64,000 nucleotides of DNA from Streptomyces gobiensis (GTDB taxonomy: Bacteria > Actinomycetota > Actinomycetes > Streptomycetales > Streptomycetaceae): positions 4,090,501 through 4,154,500 of the forward strand of contig NZ_CP086120.1 in NCBI RefSeq assembly GCF_021216675.1, in the 5' to 3' direction. Position 1 is the first letter of the stretch. The number at the start of each line of letters is the position of its first letter. A program made the position numbers and the translations under genes. Shown piece after piece: positions 52,072 through 60,562 of the stretch. The notes beneath the pieces were generated by a model. The model was not told where the DNA came from. It did not search any database and saw only the letters and a list, made by a program, of their open reading frames with translations.

Positions 52072-52503
52072 TCAGTGGTCCGTTGCGGCGGAGGTGACCA
52101 GTTCCGTGAGCACCCCATGGCAGTCCTTGGGGTGCAGGAAAGTGATCCGGGAGCCCATGGAACCGATGCGCGGCTGGTCATAGAGGACTCGCACCCCCTT
52201 GTCGCGGATGGCTTCGGAGTCACCGTCGACATCGGCGGTGCCAAAAGCGATGTGGTGTACGCCCTCGCCGTTCTTGGCCAGCCATTTGGCTACGGTGGAC
52301 TCCTCGTTCACCGGTTCCAGCAGCTGGAGATATGAGGCTCCGCCGTCACTGGTCTCATTGATCTTGAGCATGGCCTCCCGGACGCCCTGCTCCTCATTGA
52401 TCTCGGTGTGGAACACCTCGAACCCATATGTGGCCCGGTAGAACTCGACGGTCTTGTCGAGGTCGAAACAGGCGATCCCGATGTGGTCGATACGCGTCAG
52501 CAT
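52072..52503 (-). CDS. mce: Methylmalonyl-CoA epimerase
   Basis: It interconverts (R)- and (S)-methylmalonyl-CoA. The start at 52503 (MLTRIDHIGIACFDLDK) is the family start; the frame to 52554 is longer than needed. The 143-residue VOC-fold protein has metal ligands His in RIDHIGIA, His in GVHHIAFGT, and Glu near the end in HGVLTELV. It diverges from the thiolase gene. Together with meaB and icmA it belongs to B12-linked acyl-CoA metabolism supplying polyketide precursors and propionate degradation. Confidence 0.95.
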   Translation of the reverse strand: MLTRIDHIGIACFDLDKTVEFYRATYGFEVFHTEINEEQGVREAMLKINETSDGGASYLQLLEPVNEESTVAKWLAKNGEGVHHIAFGTADVDGDSEAIRDKGVRVLYDQPRIGSMGSRITFLHPKDCHGVLTELVTSAATDH

Positions 52504-52579
52504 GGAACTAGGACACCGCTGAAGGAGGTGGTTACGCAACGTGCGCACGGTCACACCGGCTGACCGGTGACCGCACAGC

Positions 52580-52593
52580 GTACTGCTCAGTAC
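52580..52593. promoter_or_regulatory. 14-bp palindrome in the mce/thiolase divergent region
   Basis: GTACTGCTCAGTAC is GTACTG inverted around CT, located 47 bp upstream of the thiolase ATG and 77 bp from the mce start. It could be an operator for a TetR- or GntR-type repressor. Confidence 0.4.
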
Positions 52594-52640
52594 ATTGGCG
52601 ATTAACCCTCGTTCACTTCCTTCTCCGAAGGGGTCGCACC

Positions 52641-53852
52641 ATGACTGGCACGACCGGCACCACCAGTAACACTTCAGTGATCGTCGCGGGCGCCCGTACG
52701 CCCATGGGGCGACTGCTCGGCTCGCTGAAACCCTTCTCCGGGGCCGACCTCGGCGGCTTCGCGATCAAGGCAGCCCTGGACCGTGCGGGCATCGGCGGTG
52801 ACCAGGTCGAGTACGTGATCATGGGGCAGGTGCTTCAGGCCGGGGCGGGCCAGATCCCGGCACGGCAGGCCGCCGTCAAGGCGGGCATCCCCATGAGCGT
52901 CCCCGCCCTCACCGTCAACAAGGTCTGTCTCTCCGGCCTGGACGCCATCGCCCTGGCCGATCAGCTCATCCGGGCCGGTGAGTTCGAGGTCGTCGTCGCG
53001 GGCGGCCAGGAGTCGATGAGCAACGCTCCTCATCTGCTGCCCAAGTCCCGGGAGGGCTACAAGTACGGCGCCGTGCAGATGCTGGACGCCATGGCGTACG
53101 ACGGCCTGACCGACTCCTTCGAAGGCGTCGCGATGGGCGAGTCCACCGAGAAGCACAACACCCGCCTCGGCATCGCCCGCGCCGAACAGGACGAGATCGC
53201 CGCCGCCTCCCACCAGCGCGCCGCGGCCGCGCAGAAGAACGGCCTCTTCGAGGCCGAGATCACCCCGGTCGAGATCCCGCAGCGCAAGGGCGAGCCGGTG
53301 GTCTTCAGCAAGGACGAAGGCATCCGTGGTGAAACCACCGCCGAGTCGCTGGGCAAGCTGCGCCCGGCCTTCGCCAAGGACGGCACCATCACCGCGGGAT
53401 CGGCCTCGCAGATCTCTGACGGCGCCGCCGCGGTGGTCGTGATGAGCAAGGCCAAGGCCGAGGAGCTGGGCTTGGAGTGGATCGCCGAGGTCGGCGCGCA
53501 CGGCAATGTCGCGGGCCCGGACAACTCGCTCCAGTCGCAGCCGTCCAACGCGATCCAGCACGCGCTGAAGAAGGCCGGGCTCACCGTCGGGGATCTCGAT
53601 CTGATTGAGATCAACGAGGCGTTCGCGGCCGTCGCCGTGCAGTCAATGAAGGACCTCGGCGTGGGCCCCGAAAAGGTGAACGTCAACGGCGGAGCCATCG
53701 CGCTCGGCCACCCCATTGGTATGTCGGGCGCCCGCATCGTGCTGCACCTCGCCCTGGAGCTGACCCGCCGGGGCGGCGGTACGGGCGCAGCGGCCCTGTG
53801 CGGCGGTGGCGGTCAGGGAGACGCGCTGATCATCCGGGTACCCGGCAAGTAA
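52641..53852 (+). CDS. Acetyl-CoA acetyltransferase (thiolase II)
   Basis: This 403-residue biosynthetic-type thiolase condenses two acetyl-CoA to acetoacetyl-CoA or catalyses the reverse. The nucleophile is Cys96 in NKVCLSGLDAI. The catalytic His is in GHPIGMSGARIV near 360, and the acid/base Cys is in ALCGGGGQGDA near 390. The ATG follows AAGGGG. It could feed the 3-hydroxybutyryl-CoA dehydrogenase encoded at 35603. Confidence 0.96.
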   Translation: MTGTTGTTSNTSVIVAGARTPMGRLLGSLKPFSGADLGGFAIKAALDRAGIGGDQVEYVIMGQVLQAGAGQIPARQAAVKAGIPMSVPALTVNKVCLSGLDAIALADQLIRAGEFEVVVAGGQESMSNAPHLLPKSREGYKYGAVQMLDAMAYDGLTDSFEGVAMGESTEKHNTRLGIARAEQDEIAAASHQRAAAAQKNGLFEAEITPVEIPQRKGEPVVFSKDEGIRGETTAESLGKLRPAFAKDGTITAGSASQISDGAAAVVVMSKAKAEELGLEWIAEVGAHGNVAGPDNSLQSQPSNAIQHALKKAGLTVGDLDLIEINEAFAAVAVQSMKDLGVGPEKVNVNGGAIALGHPIGMSGARIVLHLALELTRRGGGTGAAALCGGGGQGDALIIRVPGK

Positions 53853-53855
53853 GGA

Positions 53856-53901
53856 CCGTACGGGCGGGCCGTACGGGCGAGACGTACGGGCGACGTATGG
53901 G
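53856..53901 (+). repeat. 13-bp tandem repeat between thiolase and meaB
   Basis: CCGTACGGGCG occurs at 53856-53866 and 53869-53879. ACGTACGGGCG is at 53882-53892 and a degenerate ACGTATGGG follows. The spacing is 13, 13 and 11 bp. CGTACG cores make each copy locally palindromic. Confidence 0.65.
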
Positions 53902-53923
53902 TGAGACAAGAGGAGCGGCGCAC

Positions 53924-54880
53924 ATGGTGGACGTCCCCCAGCTGGTGGAGCAGGCCCGGCAGGGTCGGCCCCGGGCCGTGGCCCGGCTGATCTCGCTGGT
54001 GGAGGGGGCGTCCCCGCAGCTGCGGGAGGTGATGGCGGCGCTGGCGCCGCTGACCGGCAACGCGTATGTGGTCGGACTGACCGGCTCGCCCGGCGTCGGG
54101 AAGTCCACCTCCACCTCGGCGCTGGTCACCGCCTACCGCAAGACCGGCAAGCGGGTGGGGGTGCTCGCCGTCGACCCTTCCTCCCCGTTCTCCGGTGGCG
54201 CGCTGCTCGGCGACCGGATCCGGATGTCCGAGCACGCCTCGGACCCCGGCGTCTACATCCGGTCCATGGCCACCCGCGGCCACCTCGGCGGGCTGGCCTG
54301 GGCCGCGCCACAGGCGATCCGGGTGCTGGACGCGGCGGGCTGCGATGTGGTGCTGGTCGAGACGGTCGGGGTCGGCCAGTCCGAGGTGGAGATCGCCTCG
54401 GAGGCCGACACCTCCGTGGTGCTGCTCGCCCCCGGCATGGGCGATGCCATCCAGGCGGCCAAGGCCGGAATCCTGGAGATCGGTGATGTGTATGTGGTCA
54501 ACAAGGCCGACCGGGACGGTGCCGACGCCACTGCCCGCGAGCTGAACCACATGCTGGGCCTCGGTGAGTCCCGTGGACCCGGCGACTGGCGGCCGCCCAT
54601 CGTCAAGACGGTCGCCAGCCGTGCGGAGGGGGTCGACGAGGTCGTTGAGGCGCTGGAAAAGCACCGGGCCTGGATGGAGGAGCGCGGTGTCCTCACCGAG
54701 CGCCGCATCAAGCGGGCCGCGCATGAGGTGGAGGCCATCGCGGTGACGGCGCTGCGGGAGCGGATCGGTGATCTGCACGGTGACCGGCGGCTGGACGCGC
54801 TGGCCGAGCGGATCGTTGCCGGGTCGCTGGACCCCTACGCCGCGGCGGACCAGCTGGTCGCCGGGGTGACAGAGGCTTAG
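53924..54880 (+). CDS. meaB: Methylmalonyl-CoA mutase-associated GTPase (G-protein chaperone)
   Basis: MeaB-type GTPases gate B12 delivery to, and protect, acyl-CoA mutases. ATG 53924 follows GAGGAG; the longer frame from 53798 crosses the tandem repeat and is rejected. The 318-residue protein has P-loop GLTGSPGVGKSTS near 54, AVDPSSPFSGGALLGDRIRM, VETVGVGQSEVE and the specificity motif NKAD near 190. It is the natural partner of an acyl-CoA mutase such as IcmA. Confidence 0.95.
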   Translation: MVDVPQLVEQARQGRPRAVARLISLVEGASPQLREVMAALAPLTGNAYVVGLTGSPGVGKSTSTSALVTAYRKTGKRVGVLAVDPSSPFSGGALLGDRIRMSEHASDPGVYIRSMATRGHLGGLAWAAPQAIRVLDAAGCDVVLVETVGVGQSEVEIASEADTSVVLLAPGMGDAIQAAKAGILEIGDVYVVNKADRDGADATARELNHMLGLGESRGPGDWRPPIVKTVASRAEGVDEVVEALEKHRAWMEERGVLTERRIKRAAHEVEAIAVTALRERIGDLHGDRRLDALAERIVAGSLDPYAAADQLVAGVTEA

Positions 54881-55042
54881 CGGGGCTTTCCCTCTCGACG
54901 CGTGAGTCGCTGGCGCGACGGGCCGTCCGTTTGTGGGGGTTCCCCGTATCCCGCCCCTTCCCGGCTGTACCGGTGTGCGGCTCCGCCGCGTGGCGGGGCT
55001 TCGCCCGGCTGCGGGGGTGCCGGGGTGGGTTTCCCCGTATCC

Positions 55043-55072
55043 CTCCCCCAGCTACCGCTGGGAGGTGCCCCC
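55043..55072 (-). repeat. 30-bp mini-hairpin copy 3 (inverted)
   Basis: This is the exact reverse complement of 29221-29250. Confidence 0.9.
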
Positions 55073-55248
55073 ACCTTCCCGGAAACCGGGGCTGCCGCCC
55101 CGGGGCCCGGGGATGGCCGGTGCGGGCCGGTCGCCGGGTGTTGTGCCCACCAAGCGTCGCGAGCTCCGTCCAGGGATTGGCCGGAGCGTTGTGGCTGGTG
55201 TGGGTGGGTGGTTGCGTAGCAGGGCGGGCCTACGCCCCTCGCGGGGCT

Positions 55249-55278
55249 GGGGGCACCTCCCAGCGTTAGCTGGGGGAG
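55249..55278 (+). repeat. 30-bp mini-hairpin copy 4
   Basis: It matches 29221-29250 except one base in the loop (CAGCGTTAGC instead of CAGCGGTAGC). Confidence 0.9.
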
Positions 55279-55469
55279 AGTGCCCACAACACGTGGGCGG
55301 CTCGAGTGCCCACAACACCTCGGGGGTCTGGGGGGCGGAGCCCCCCAGTTTCGGGAAGGGGCCGGGTTAGGGGAATCCCTCCGTCGACAACGCACCGACG
55401 GACGGCCGGGGCGCAGCCCAGCCCCGCCAGGGCTGGGGAGCTGAGAGGGTGCCGCAACATGAGCAGCGG

Positions 55470-55946
55470 CTAGACGGGGGGTCGGTGGCTGCGGAGGTGG
55501 TCGGCTACCGGAGTGAGCGAGCTCTGCAGTGCGGCCAGGTCCTCCGGCGTGAGCAGATCTATGAAGTGACGGCGCACCGAGGCCACATGGTGCGGAGCGA
55601 CCTCACGCATGGTCAGCCAGCCGTGCTCGGTGAGCACCGCGTACAAGCCGCGCTTATCGGTGTCGCAGTGCTCGCGCCGGACCAGCCCGGCGTTCTCCAT
55701 CCGGGTGATCTGGTGTGAGAGACGGCTCTTCGACTGGAGCGTGGCGGTCGCCAGATCGCTCATCCGCATCCGGCGGTCCTCGGACTCCGAGAGATTGACC
55801 AGGATCTCGTAGTCGTTAATGGTCAGGCCGAACGGCTGCAAGTCCTTCTCCAGCTGGTACATAAGCAACCTGCTGACATCCAGGTGCGTGCGCCAGGTCC
55901 GCTGTTCTTCTTCGCTGAGCCAGCGGGTGCCTTTTTCGGTGTCCAT
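55470..55946 (-). CDS. MarR-family transcriptional regulator
   Basis: The 158-residue winged-helix protein has YQLEKDLQPFGLTINDYEILVNL near 30-52 and the recognition region MRMSDLATATLQSKSRLSHQITRM. The wing is NAGLVRREHCDTDKRGLYAVLT. It diverges from the DUF3817 gene 125 bp away. The region between has a TAGAGT -10-like element 7 bp before the ATG, implying a leaderless transcript. It could regulate itself and the divergent DUF3817-MTH1187 pair. Confidence 0.93.
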   Translation of the reverse strand: MDTEKGTRWLSEEEQRTWRTHLDVSRLLMYQLEKDLQPFGLTINDYEILVNLSESEDRRMRMSDLATATLQSKSRLSHQITRMENAGLVRREHCDTDKRGLYAVLTEHGWLTMREVAPHHVASVRRHFIDLLTPEDLAALQSSLTPVADHLRSHRPPV

Positions 55947-55953
55947 GGCAGCG

Positions 55954-55959
55954 ACTCTA
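55954..55959 (-). promoter_or_regulatory. Candidate -10 of leaderless MarR mRNA
   Basis: On the minus strand TAGAGT (55959-55954) lies 7 bases before ATG 55946, with no Shine-Dalgarno between. Confidence 0.4.
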
Positions 55960-56071
55960 CCGACCCCCGTGCGCGACCATCGAGCCGCTTACCCCCCGGC
56001 GTTGATCACCGGGGAGGGTGCCACAATGTCTGTGCTTGTGCCTTCCTTCACAAACCCCTGGGAATCTCACC

Positions 56072-56452
56072 GTGGACTTCAAGACAGCCTCTGCCCTGCG
56101 CCGATTGCGACTGGTCTCTGCCCCCGAGGCCGTGTCTTTCCTCCTTCTGCTTGTGTGCTCGGTACTCAAGCGGACGACCGACTTCAACGCCGTGCCGGTC
56201 ATGGGCATGATCCACGGCATTCTGTTCATCCTCTACGTGCTCTTCTGGGCCGACGCCTGGAACCGCACCAAGTGGCCCCTGAAGCGGGCAGCGATCTACT
56301 TCGTGCTCTCGGTCCTGCCCACCGGCGGCTTCTTCGCCGAGAAGATGCTCCGCCAGGAGACCGAGGCCAGCGTGACCGCCGCCCGGGCCCGTAAGGAGAG
56401 CGAGGAAAGCCGGGACAGCCAGAAAAGCGAGGAAAGCATGGCGGGCGAATGA
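56072..56452 (+). CDS. DUF3817 membrane protein
   Basis: The GTG at 56072 gives MDFKTASALRRLRLVSAPEA, 126 residues. It has three hydrophobic segments (EAVSFLLLLVCSVLK, VMGMIHGILFILYVLFW with the conserved HG, and AAIYFVLSVLPTGGFFAEKML), then a charged, Ser/Glu-rich tail. DUF3817 proteins are small actinobacterial membrane proteins of unknown function. The last 4 bp overlap the next gene. A second DUF3817 gene lies at 62386. Confidence 0.9.
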   Translation: MDFKTASALRRLRLVSAPEAVSFLLLLVCSVLKRTTDFNAVPVMGMIHGILFILYVLFWADAWNRTKWPLKRAAIYFVLSVLPTGGFFAEKMLRQETEASVTAARARKESEESRDSQKSEESMAGE

Positions 56453-56739
56453 TCATCGCCTTCTCGGTGACCCCGCTCGGCGTCGGTGAGGACGTGGGGG
56501 AGTACGTCGCCGACGCCGTGCGAGTGGTCCGCGCCTCCGGGCTGCCGAACCGTACTGACGCCATGTTCACGACCCTCGAGGGCGAGTGGGACGAGTGCAT
56601 GGATGTCGTACGCCGCGCGGTGGCCGCGGTTGAGCGGCGGGCGCCGCGCGTCTCACTCGTCCTCAAGGCGGATATCCGCCCGGGAGTCACGGATGGACTA
56701 ACCCAGAAGGTAGAAACCGTGGAGCGCCATCTGGCCTGA
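56449..56739 (+). CDS. MTH1187/YkoF-family thiamine-binding-type protein
   Basis: This is a 96-residue ferredoxin-like fold protein: MIIAFSVTPLGVGEDVGEYVADAV, RTDAMFTTLEGEWDECMDVV, RVSLVLKADIRPGVTDGL. Family members bind thiamine or related pyrimidines, or act as small oligomeric ligand binders. The ATG overlaps the DUF3817 stop, so the two are probably made together. Confidence 0.88.
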   Translation: MIIAFSVTPLGVGEDVGEYVADAVRVVRASGLPNRTDAMFTTLEGEWDECMDVVRRAVAAVERRAPRVSLVLKADIRPGVTDGLTQKVETVERHLA

Positions 56740-56790
56740 CGACCGGCGACAAGGCGGCCCAGCGGCCGCCCTGTCGGCCTTCTTCCGTTC

Positions 56791-56808
56791 GACACGAAAC
56801 TACGTGTC
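56791..56808. promoter_or_regulatory. Inverted repeat upstream of cslA
   Basis: GACACG at 56791-56796 is inverted as CGTGTC at 56803-56808. It lies 45 bp before the cslA start and could be an operator or a small terminator for the upstream pair. Confidence 0.3.
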
Positions 56809-56853
56809 CCTTCTGCTGGGATATGTCGGCTTCGTTGATCGAGTGGAGGGACC

Positions 56854-58590
56854 GTGCGGCCGGAGGGCTATGACTACGAGACCTACAGCCGTCTCGCGGG
56901 ACCGCTCACCGAGCCGGAGCAGGCCCCGTACCGGGTGCGTTACCGCAGCCTGCTTTCTCAGGAGCCGAACCGCGTCCGTGCCGTGCTGCTGATGACCGCG
57001 GCACCCAGCCTCTCCGCGGTCCTCCTTGTCTGGCTGATCTGGCCCTCGCATTGGACCGATCGCCAGGGCGCCCCGATATGGCTGCTGATGGCCGACGCCG
57101 TCATGCTGATCTGTATTGGGCTGATCGAGCTGTTCCGGCTGATCAATGTGATCTCCGTCGCGCACGCCACGATGGTCGCCTGTGATCCGGTCCCGGTGCG
57201 CCCGGCGGAAGGCACCCGGGTCGCCTTCCTCACCACGTATGTGCCCGGCAAGGAACCCATCGAGATGGTGCGGACCACCCTTGAGGGGGCGGTGCGGCTC
57301 CAGCACGATGGCGTCCTGCACGTCTGGCTGCTGGACGAGGGCGATGACGACACGGTCAAGGAGCTCTGCGGCGAGCTGGGGGTACACCACTTCACCCGCA
57401 GGGGCGTCACGGAATGGAACCAGCCCACCGGGCCGTACCGGGCGCGGACCAAGCACGGCAACTACAACGCCTGGCTGGACGCGCACGGCCACGACTACGA
57501 CTACTTCGCCTCCGTCGACACCGACCACACCCCGCTGCCCAACTATCTGGAGCGGATGCTCGGCTACTTCCGTGACCCGGATGTCGCCTTTGTCGTCGGG
57601 CCGCAGGTGTACGGCAACTACGTCAAACCGGTCACCAAGTTCGCCGAGAGCCAGCAGTTCCTCTTCCACGCGCTGATCCAGCGAGCGGGCAACCGCTATG
57701 GCGCGCCGATGTTCGTCGGCACGAACAACGCGGTGCGCATCAGCGCCATCAAACAGGTGGGCGGTCTCTTCGACTCCATTACGGAGGACATGGCCACCGG
57801 CTTTGAGCTGCACCGCACCCGCAATCCGGCGACCGGCAGGAAGTGGCGCTCGGTCTACACGCCCGATGTGCTCGCGGTCGGCGAGGGCCCGGAGTGCTGG
57901 ACCGATTTCTTCACCCAGCAGATGCGCTGGTCCCGGGGCACCTACGAGACCATCCTCCAGCAGTACTGGCGGCGCCCGCACCGCTTCTCACCAGGCAAGC
58001 TGCTCAGCTACTCGTTGATGCTGGTCTACTATCCGATGAGCGCGGTCACCTGGATGCTCGGCGCTTTGAGCTGCACCCTCTTCCTCTGGTTCGGCGCCTC
58101 CGGCACTCAGGTCGCGGCCGCTGTCTGGCTGATGCTCTACAGCGATGTGGCCGCCCTGCAGATCGGCCTCTATGTCTGGAACCGGCGGCACAATGTCTCG
58201 CCACATGAGCCAGCGGGCTCCGGTGGTCTCGCGGGCATGGCGATGTCGGCGATCTGTGCACCGATCTACGCCAGATCACTCATCGCGGCGCTCTGCCGCG
58301 GTGCCTGCAAGTTCGTCGTGACGCCCAAGGGCGGCACGGCGAGCCCCGACCGGCTCAGCACCTTCCGTATCCATCTCTTCTGGGTCGTCGTGCTGGGCAC
58401 CGGCTTTCTCGCCTCGATCGTGCATGGCAACACCCATGTGGCCATGCGCACCTGGACCGTGCTGGCGCTGGTCATCTCACTGGCGCCACTGGCGATCTGG
58501 GCCTTCACCGAATTCTGCGCGAAGCGTAGGAGCAGCGAACCCGAAGGCGAGCGGGAACCCGCGCTCGTCGCCACGTATACCGGGAGTTGA
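56854..58590 (+). CDS. cslA: Cellulose synthase-like glycosyltransferase (GT2), CslA
   Basis: CslA makes a beta-glucan at hyphal tips, needed for attachment and development in Streptomyces. GTG 56854 follows GGAGGGACC. The 578-residue protein has two N-terminal membrane helices (near 45-95) and a cytosolic GT-A domain. The family motifs are LLDEGDDD near 165, SVDTDHTP (DxD) near 218, SITEDMATG (TED) and QQMRWSRGTYE (QxxRW) near 350. Five or so C-terminal helices complete the channel. It is followed 3 bp later by glxA. In S. coelicolor the cslA-glxA-cslZ genes are around SCO2836-2838, so this location may differ. Confidence 0.93.
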   Translation: MRPEGYDYETYSRLAGPLTEPEQAPYRVRYRSLLSQEPNRVRAVLLMTAAPSLSAVLLVWLIWPSHWTDRQGAPIWLLMADAVMLICIGLIELFRLINVISVAHATMVACDPVPVRPAEGTRVAFLTTYVPGKEPIEMVRTTLEGAVRLQHDGVLHVWLLDEGDDDTVKELCGELGVHHFTRRGVTEWNQPTGPYRARTKHGNYNAWLDAHGHDYDYFASVDTDHTPLPNYLERMLGYFRDPDVAFVVGPQVYGNYVKPVTKFAESQQFLFHALIQRAGNRYGAPMFVGTNNAVRISAIKQVGGLFDSITEDMATGFELHRTRNPATGRKWRSVYTPDVLAVGEGPECWTDFFTQQMRWSRGTYETILQQYWRRPHRFSPGKLLSYSLMLVYYPMSAVTWMLGALSCTLFLWFGASGTQVAAAVWLMLYSDVAALQIGLYVWNRRHNVSPHEPAGSGGLAGMAMSAICAPIYARSLIAALCRGACKFVVTPKGGTASPDRLSTFRIHLFWVVVLGTGFLASIVHGNTHVAMRTWTVLALVISLAPLAIWAFTEFCAKRRSSEPEGEREPALVATYTGS

Positions 58591-58593
58591 TCC

Positions 58594-60525
58594 ATGCCGT
58601 ACCGTCCGAGCGCACGATTCAAGAAGACACTCATGGGGGCCGGCGTCACCCTTGTGCTCGCCGGGCTCAACGCCCCAGCGACGATTGGATTCGCCAAGGA
58701 GAGGATCCATGAGTACAAGATTGCCCAGCCCGGTTACCAGGCCCGGTACGGCTCGTGGCAGATCATGGATGTCCCCTCGCGGTATCAGACGAACGCGATC
58801 CATGCGGCCCTGCTGCACACCGGGAAGGTGCTGCTCATAGCGGGCTCCGGCAACGATCAGGAGCAGTTTGACGCGGGCACCTTCGCCACCATTCTGTGGG
58901 ATCCGGCGGACAATACCTTCAAGCGAATACACACGCCGGATGATCTGTTCTGCGCGGGTCATTCGGCACTCCCCGACGGGAGGATGCTCGTCGCGGGCGG
59001 CACCGCACGTTATGAGAAGCTCGACGGAGAGGTTGAGCGCGCGGGCGGCGGGATGCTCATCAAGAACGAGAACCCGGACAAGCCCTACACCCTCCCCAAG
59101 GGCACCCGCTTCCGCTCCCCCTCCGGTACCGAATACAGAAGCGACTTCCCCGTTGTCGTCCCGCGTGCGAAGAAGACGGAGGAGAGCGACGGCAGCGTGA
59201 CGGTCACCGCCAGCGAGACACAGGTGTTCGTGGAAGCGGTGAAGAAGGGCAAGGGCTCGGTCACCAACAAGCCCGGCCAGTACGAGATAGCGGGCCTCAA
59301 GGGCAGTGACGCCGACAACCTCTATGGCCTCGCCGAAAAACTCACCCTGGACAAACAGGACTTCCAGGGGATCAAGGAAGCCTATGAGTTCGACCCGGTG
59401 GCCGAGAAGTACATACCCGTCGACCCCATGTCCAAGGCCCGCTGGTATCCGACCCTGGTGACCCTGCCCGACGGCAAGGTGCTCTCGGTATCCGGACTCG
59501 ATGAGATCGGCGAGATCCTGCAGGGCGACAACGAGATCTACGACCCCAGGACCAAGAAGTGGTCCAAGGCGCCCAATCGCTACTTCCCGACCTACCCGGC
59601 ACTCTTTCTGACCAAGGGCGGCAAGCTCTTCTACTCCGGGTCGAACGCGGGCTATGGACCGGACGACAAGGGCCGGGAGCCGGGCATCTGGGATCTGGCG
59701 ACCAACACCTTCCAGAAGGTCGACGGGATGACCGACGCCGACCAGCTGGAGACCTCCAGCTCACTGCTGCTGCCACCGGCCCAGGACCAGAAGGTGATGG
59801 TCCTGGGCGGGGGAGGGGTGGGTGAATCCAGGAAGTCGACCCCGCGCACGGCGATCATCGACCTCGATGAGAAATCCCCCACCTACCGTGATGGCCCCGA
59901 ACTCCCGCAGGGAACGCGCTATCTGAACAGTGTGATCCTGCCGGACGACACGGTCTTCACCAGCGGCGGCTCGGAAGACTACCGGGGCCGCAGCGACAGC
60001 GACATCCTCAAGGCGCAGTTCTACAACCCGGCGAAGAATGAATTCCGGCCCGCGGCCGACCCCAAGGTGGGCCGTAATTACCACGCCGAGGCGCTGCTCC
60101 TGCCCGACGGCCGGGTGGCCACCTTTGGTTCCGACCCGCTCTTCAGCGACAAGGCGAACACCAGGCTGGGCACCTTCGAAAAGCGCATCGAGGTCTATAC
60201 GCCCCCGTATCTGCACGGCGGCCGGGCGGAAAGCCGACCGGTGATCGGTGACGGTCCGCAGCAGGTGGCCCCCGGCGACACCGCCACCTATCGGACCAAG
60301 GACGCCGGGCGCATCGCGAAGGCCCGGCTGATGCGGCCGAGCGCCGTCACCCATGTCACGGACGTCGAACAGCGCTCGGTCGAGCTGGGGCTGAAGAAGG
60401 GCTCCGGCGAGGTGACCGTATCCATCCCCGAGGACCGCTCCCTCATTCCGCCCGGCTGGTACATGCTCTTCCTCACCGATGACGCGGGCACTCCGTCCGA
60501 GGCGAAGTGGCTCCACCTGCCGTAG
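58594..60525 (+). CDS. glxA: Copper radical oxidase GlxA (galactose-oxidase-like)
   Basis: GlxA is a mononuclear-copper enzyme with a Tyr-Cys cofactor that modifies the CslA glycan. The 643-residue protein has an N-terminal membrane anchor or uncleaved signal (TLMGAGVTLVLAGLNAPATIGFA) and Kelch-like blades. Predicted active-site residues are Cys120 in DLFCAGHSALPDG and Trp284-Tyr285 in KARWYPTLVTLPDGK. The Tyr496-His497 pair is in GRNYHAEALLLPDG, and His587 is in PSAVTHVTD. A C-terminal Ig-like DUF1929 domain ends the protein. All ligands are present, so it should be active. It starts 3 bp after cslA. Confidence 0.93.
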   Translation: MPYRPSARFKKTLMGAGVTLVLAGLNAPATIGFAKERIHEYKIAQPGYQARYGSWQIMDVPSRYQTNAIHAALLHTGKVLLIAGSGNDQEQFDAGTFATILWDPADNTFKRIHTPDDLFCAGHSALPDGRMLVAGGTARYEKLDGEVERAGGGMLIKNENPDKPYTLPKGTRFRSPSGTEYRSDFPVVVPRAKKTEESDGSVTVTASETQVFVEAVKKGKGSVTNKPGQYEIAGLKGSDADNLYGLAEKLTLDKQDFQGIKEAYEFDPVAEKYIPVDPMSKARWYPTLVTLPDGKVLSVSGLDEIGEILQGDNEIYDPRTKKWSKAPNRYFPTYPALFLTKGGKLFYSGSNAGYGPDDKGREPGIWDLATNTFQKVDGMTDADQLETSSSLLLPPAQDQKVMVLGGGGVGESRKSTPRTAIIDLDEKSPTYRDGPELPQGTRYLNSVILPDDTVFTSGGSEDYRGRSDSDILKAQFYNPAKNEFRPAADPKVGRNYHAEALLLPDGRVATFGSDPLFSDKANTRLGTFEKRIEVYTPPYLHGGRAESRPVIGDGPQQVAPGDTATYRTKDAGRIAKARLMRPSAVTHVTDVEQRSVELGLKKGSGEVTVSIPEDRSLIPPGWYMLFLTDDAGTPSEAKWLHLP

Positions 60526-60562
60526 TTCCGGCCCGGGGGACGCATCAGGCCGTCCCCCGGGC

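Larger units (their letters stand above)
54938..55388. repeat. Intergenic GC-rich palindromic repeat locus F
   Basis: About 450 bp between convergent meaB and the MarR gene. It carries CCGGCTGTACCGGTGTGCGG / GGCGGGGC modules, an inverted mini-hairpin at 55043-55072, CCGGGGCTGCCGCCCCGG, and a GTGTTGTGCCCAC box near 55137. An interior very similar to locus E follows, then a second mini-hairpin at 55249-55278. Two GTGCCCACAACAC boxes near 55280 and 55308, and a CTGGGGGGCGGAGCCCCCCAG hairpin near 55328 as in loci A and B, close it. Confidence 0.85.
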
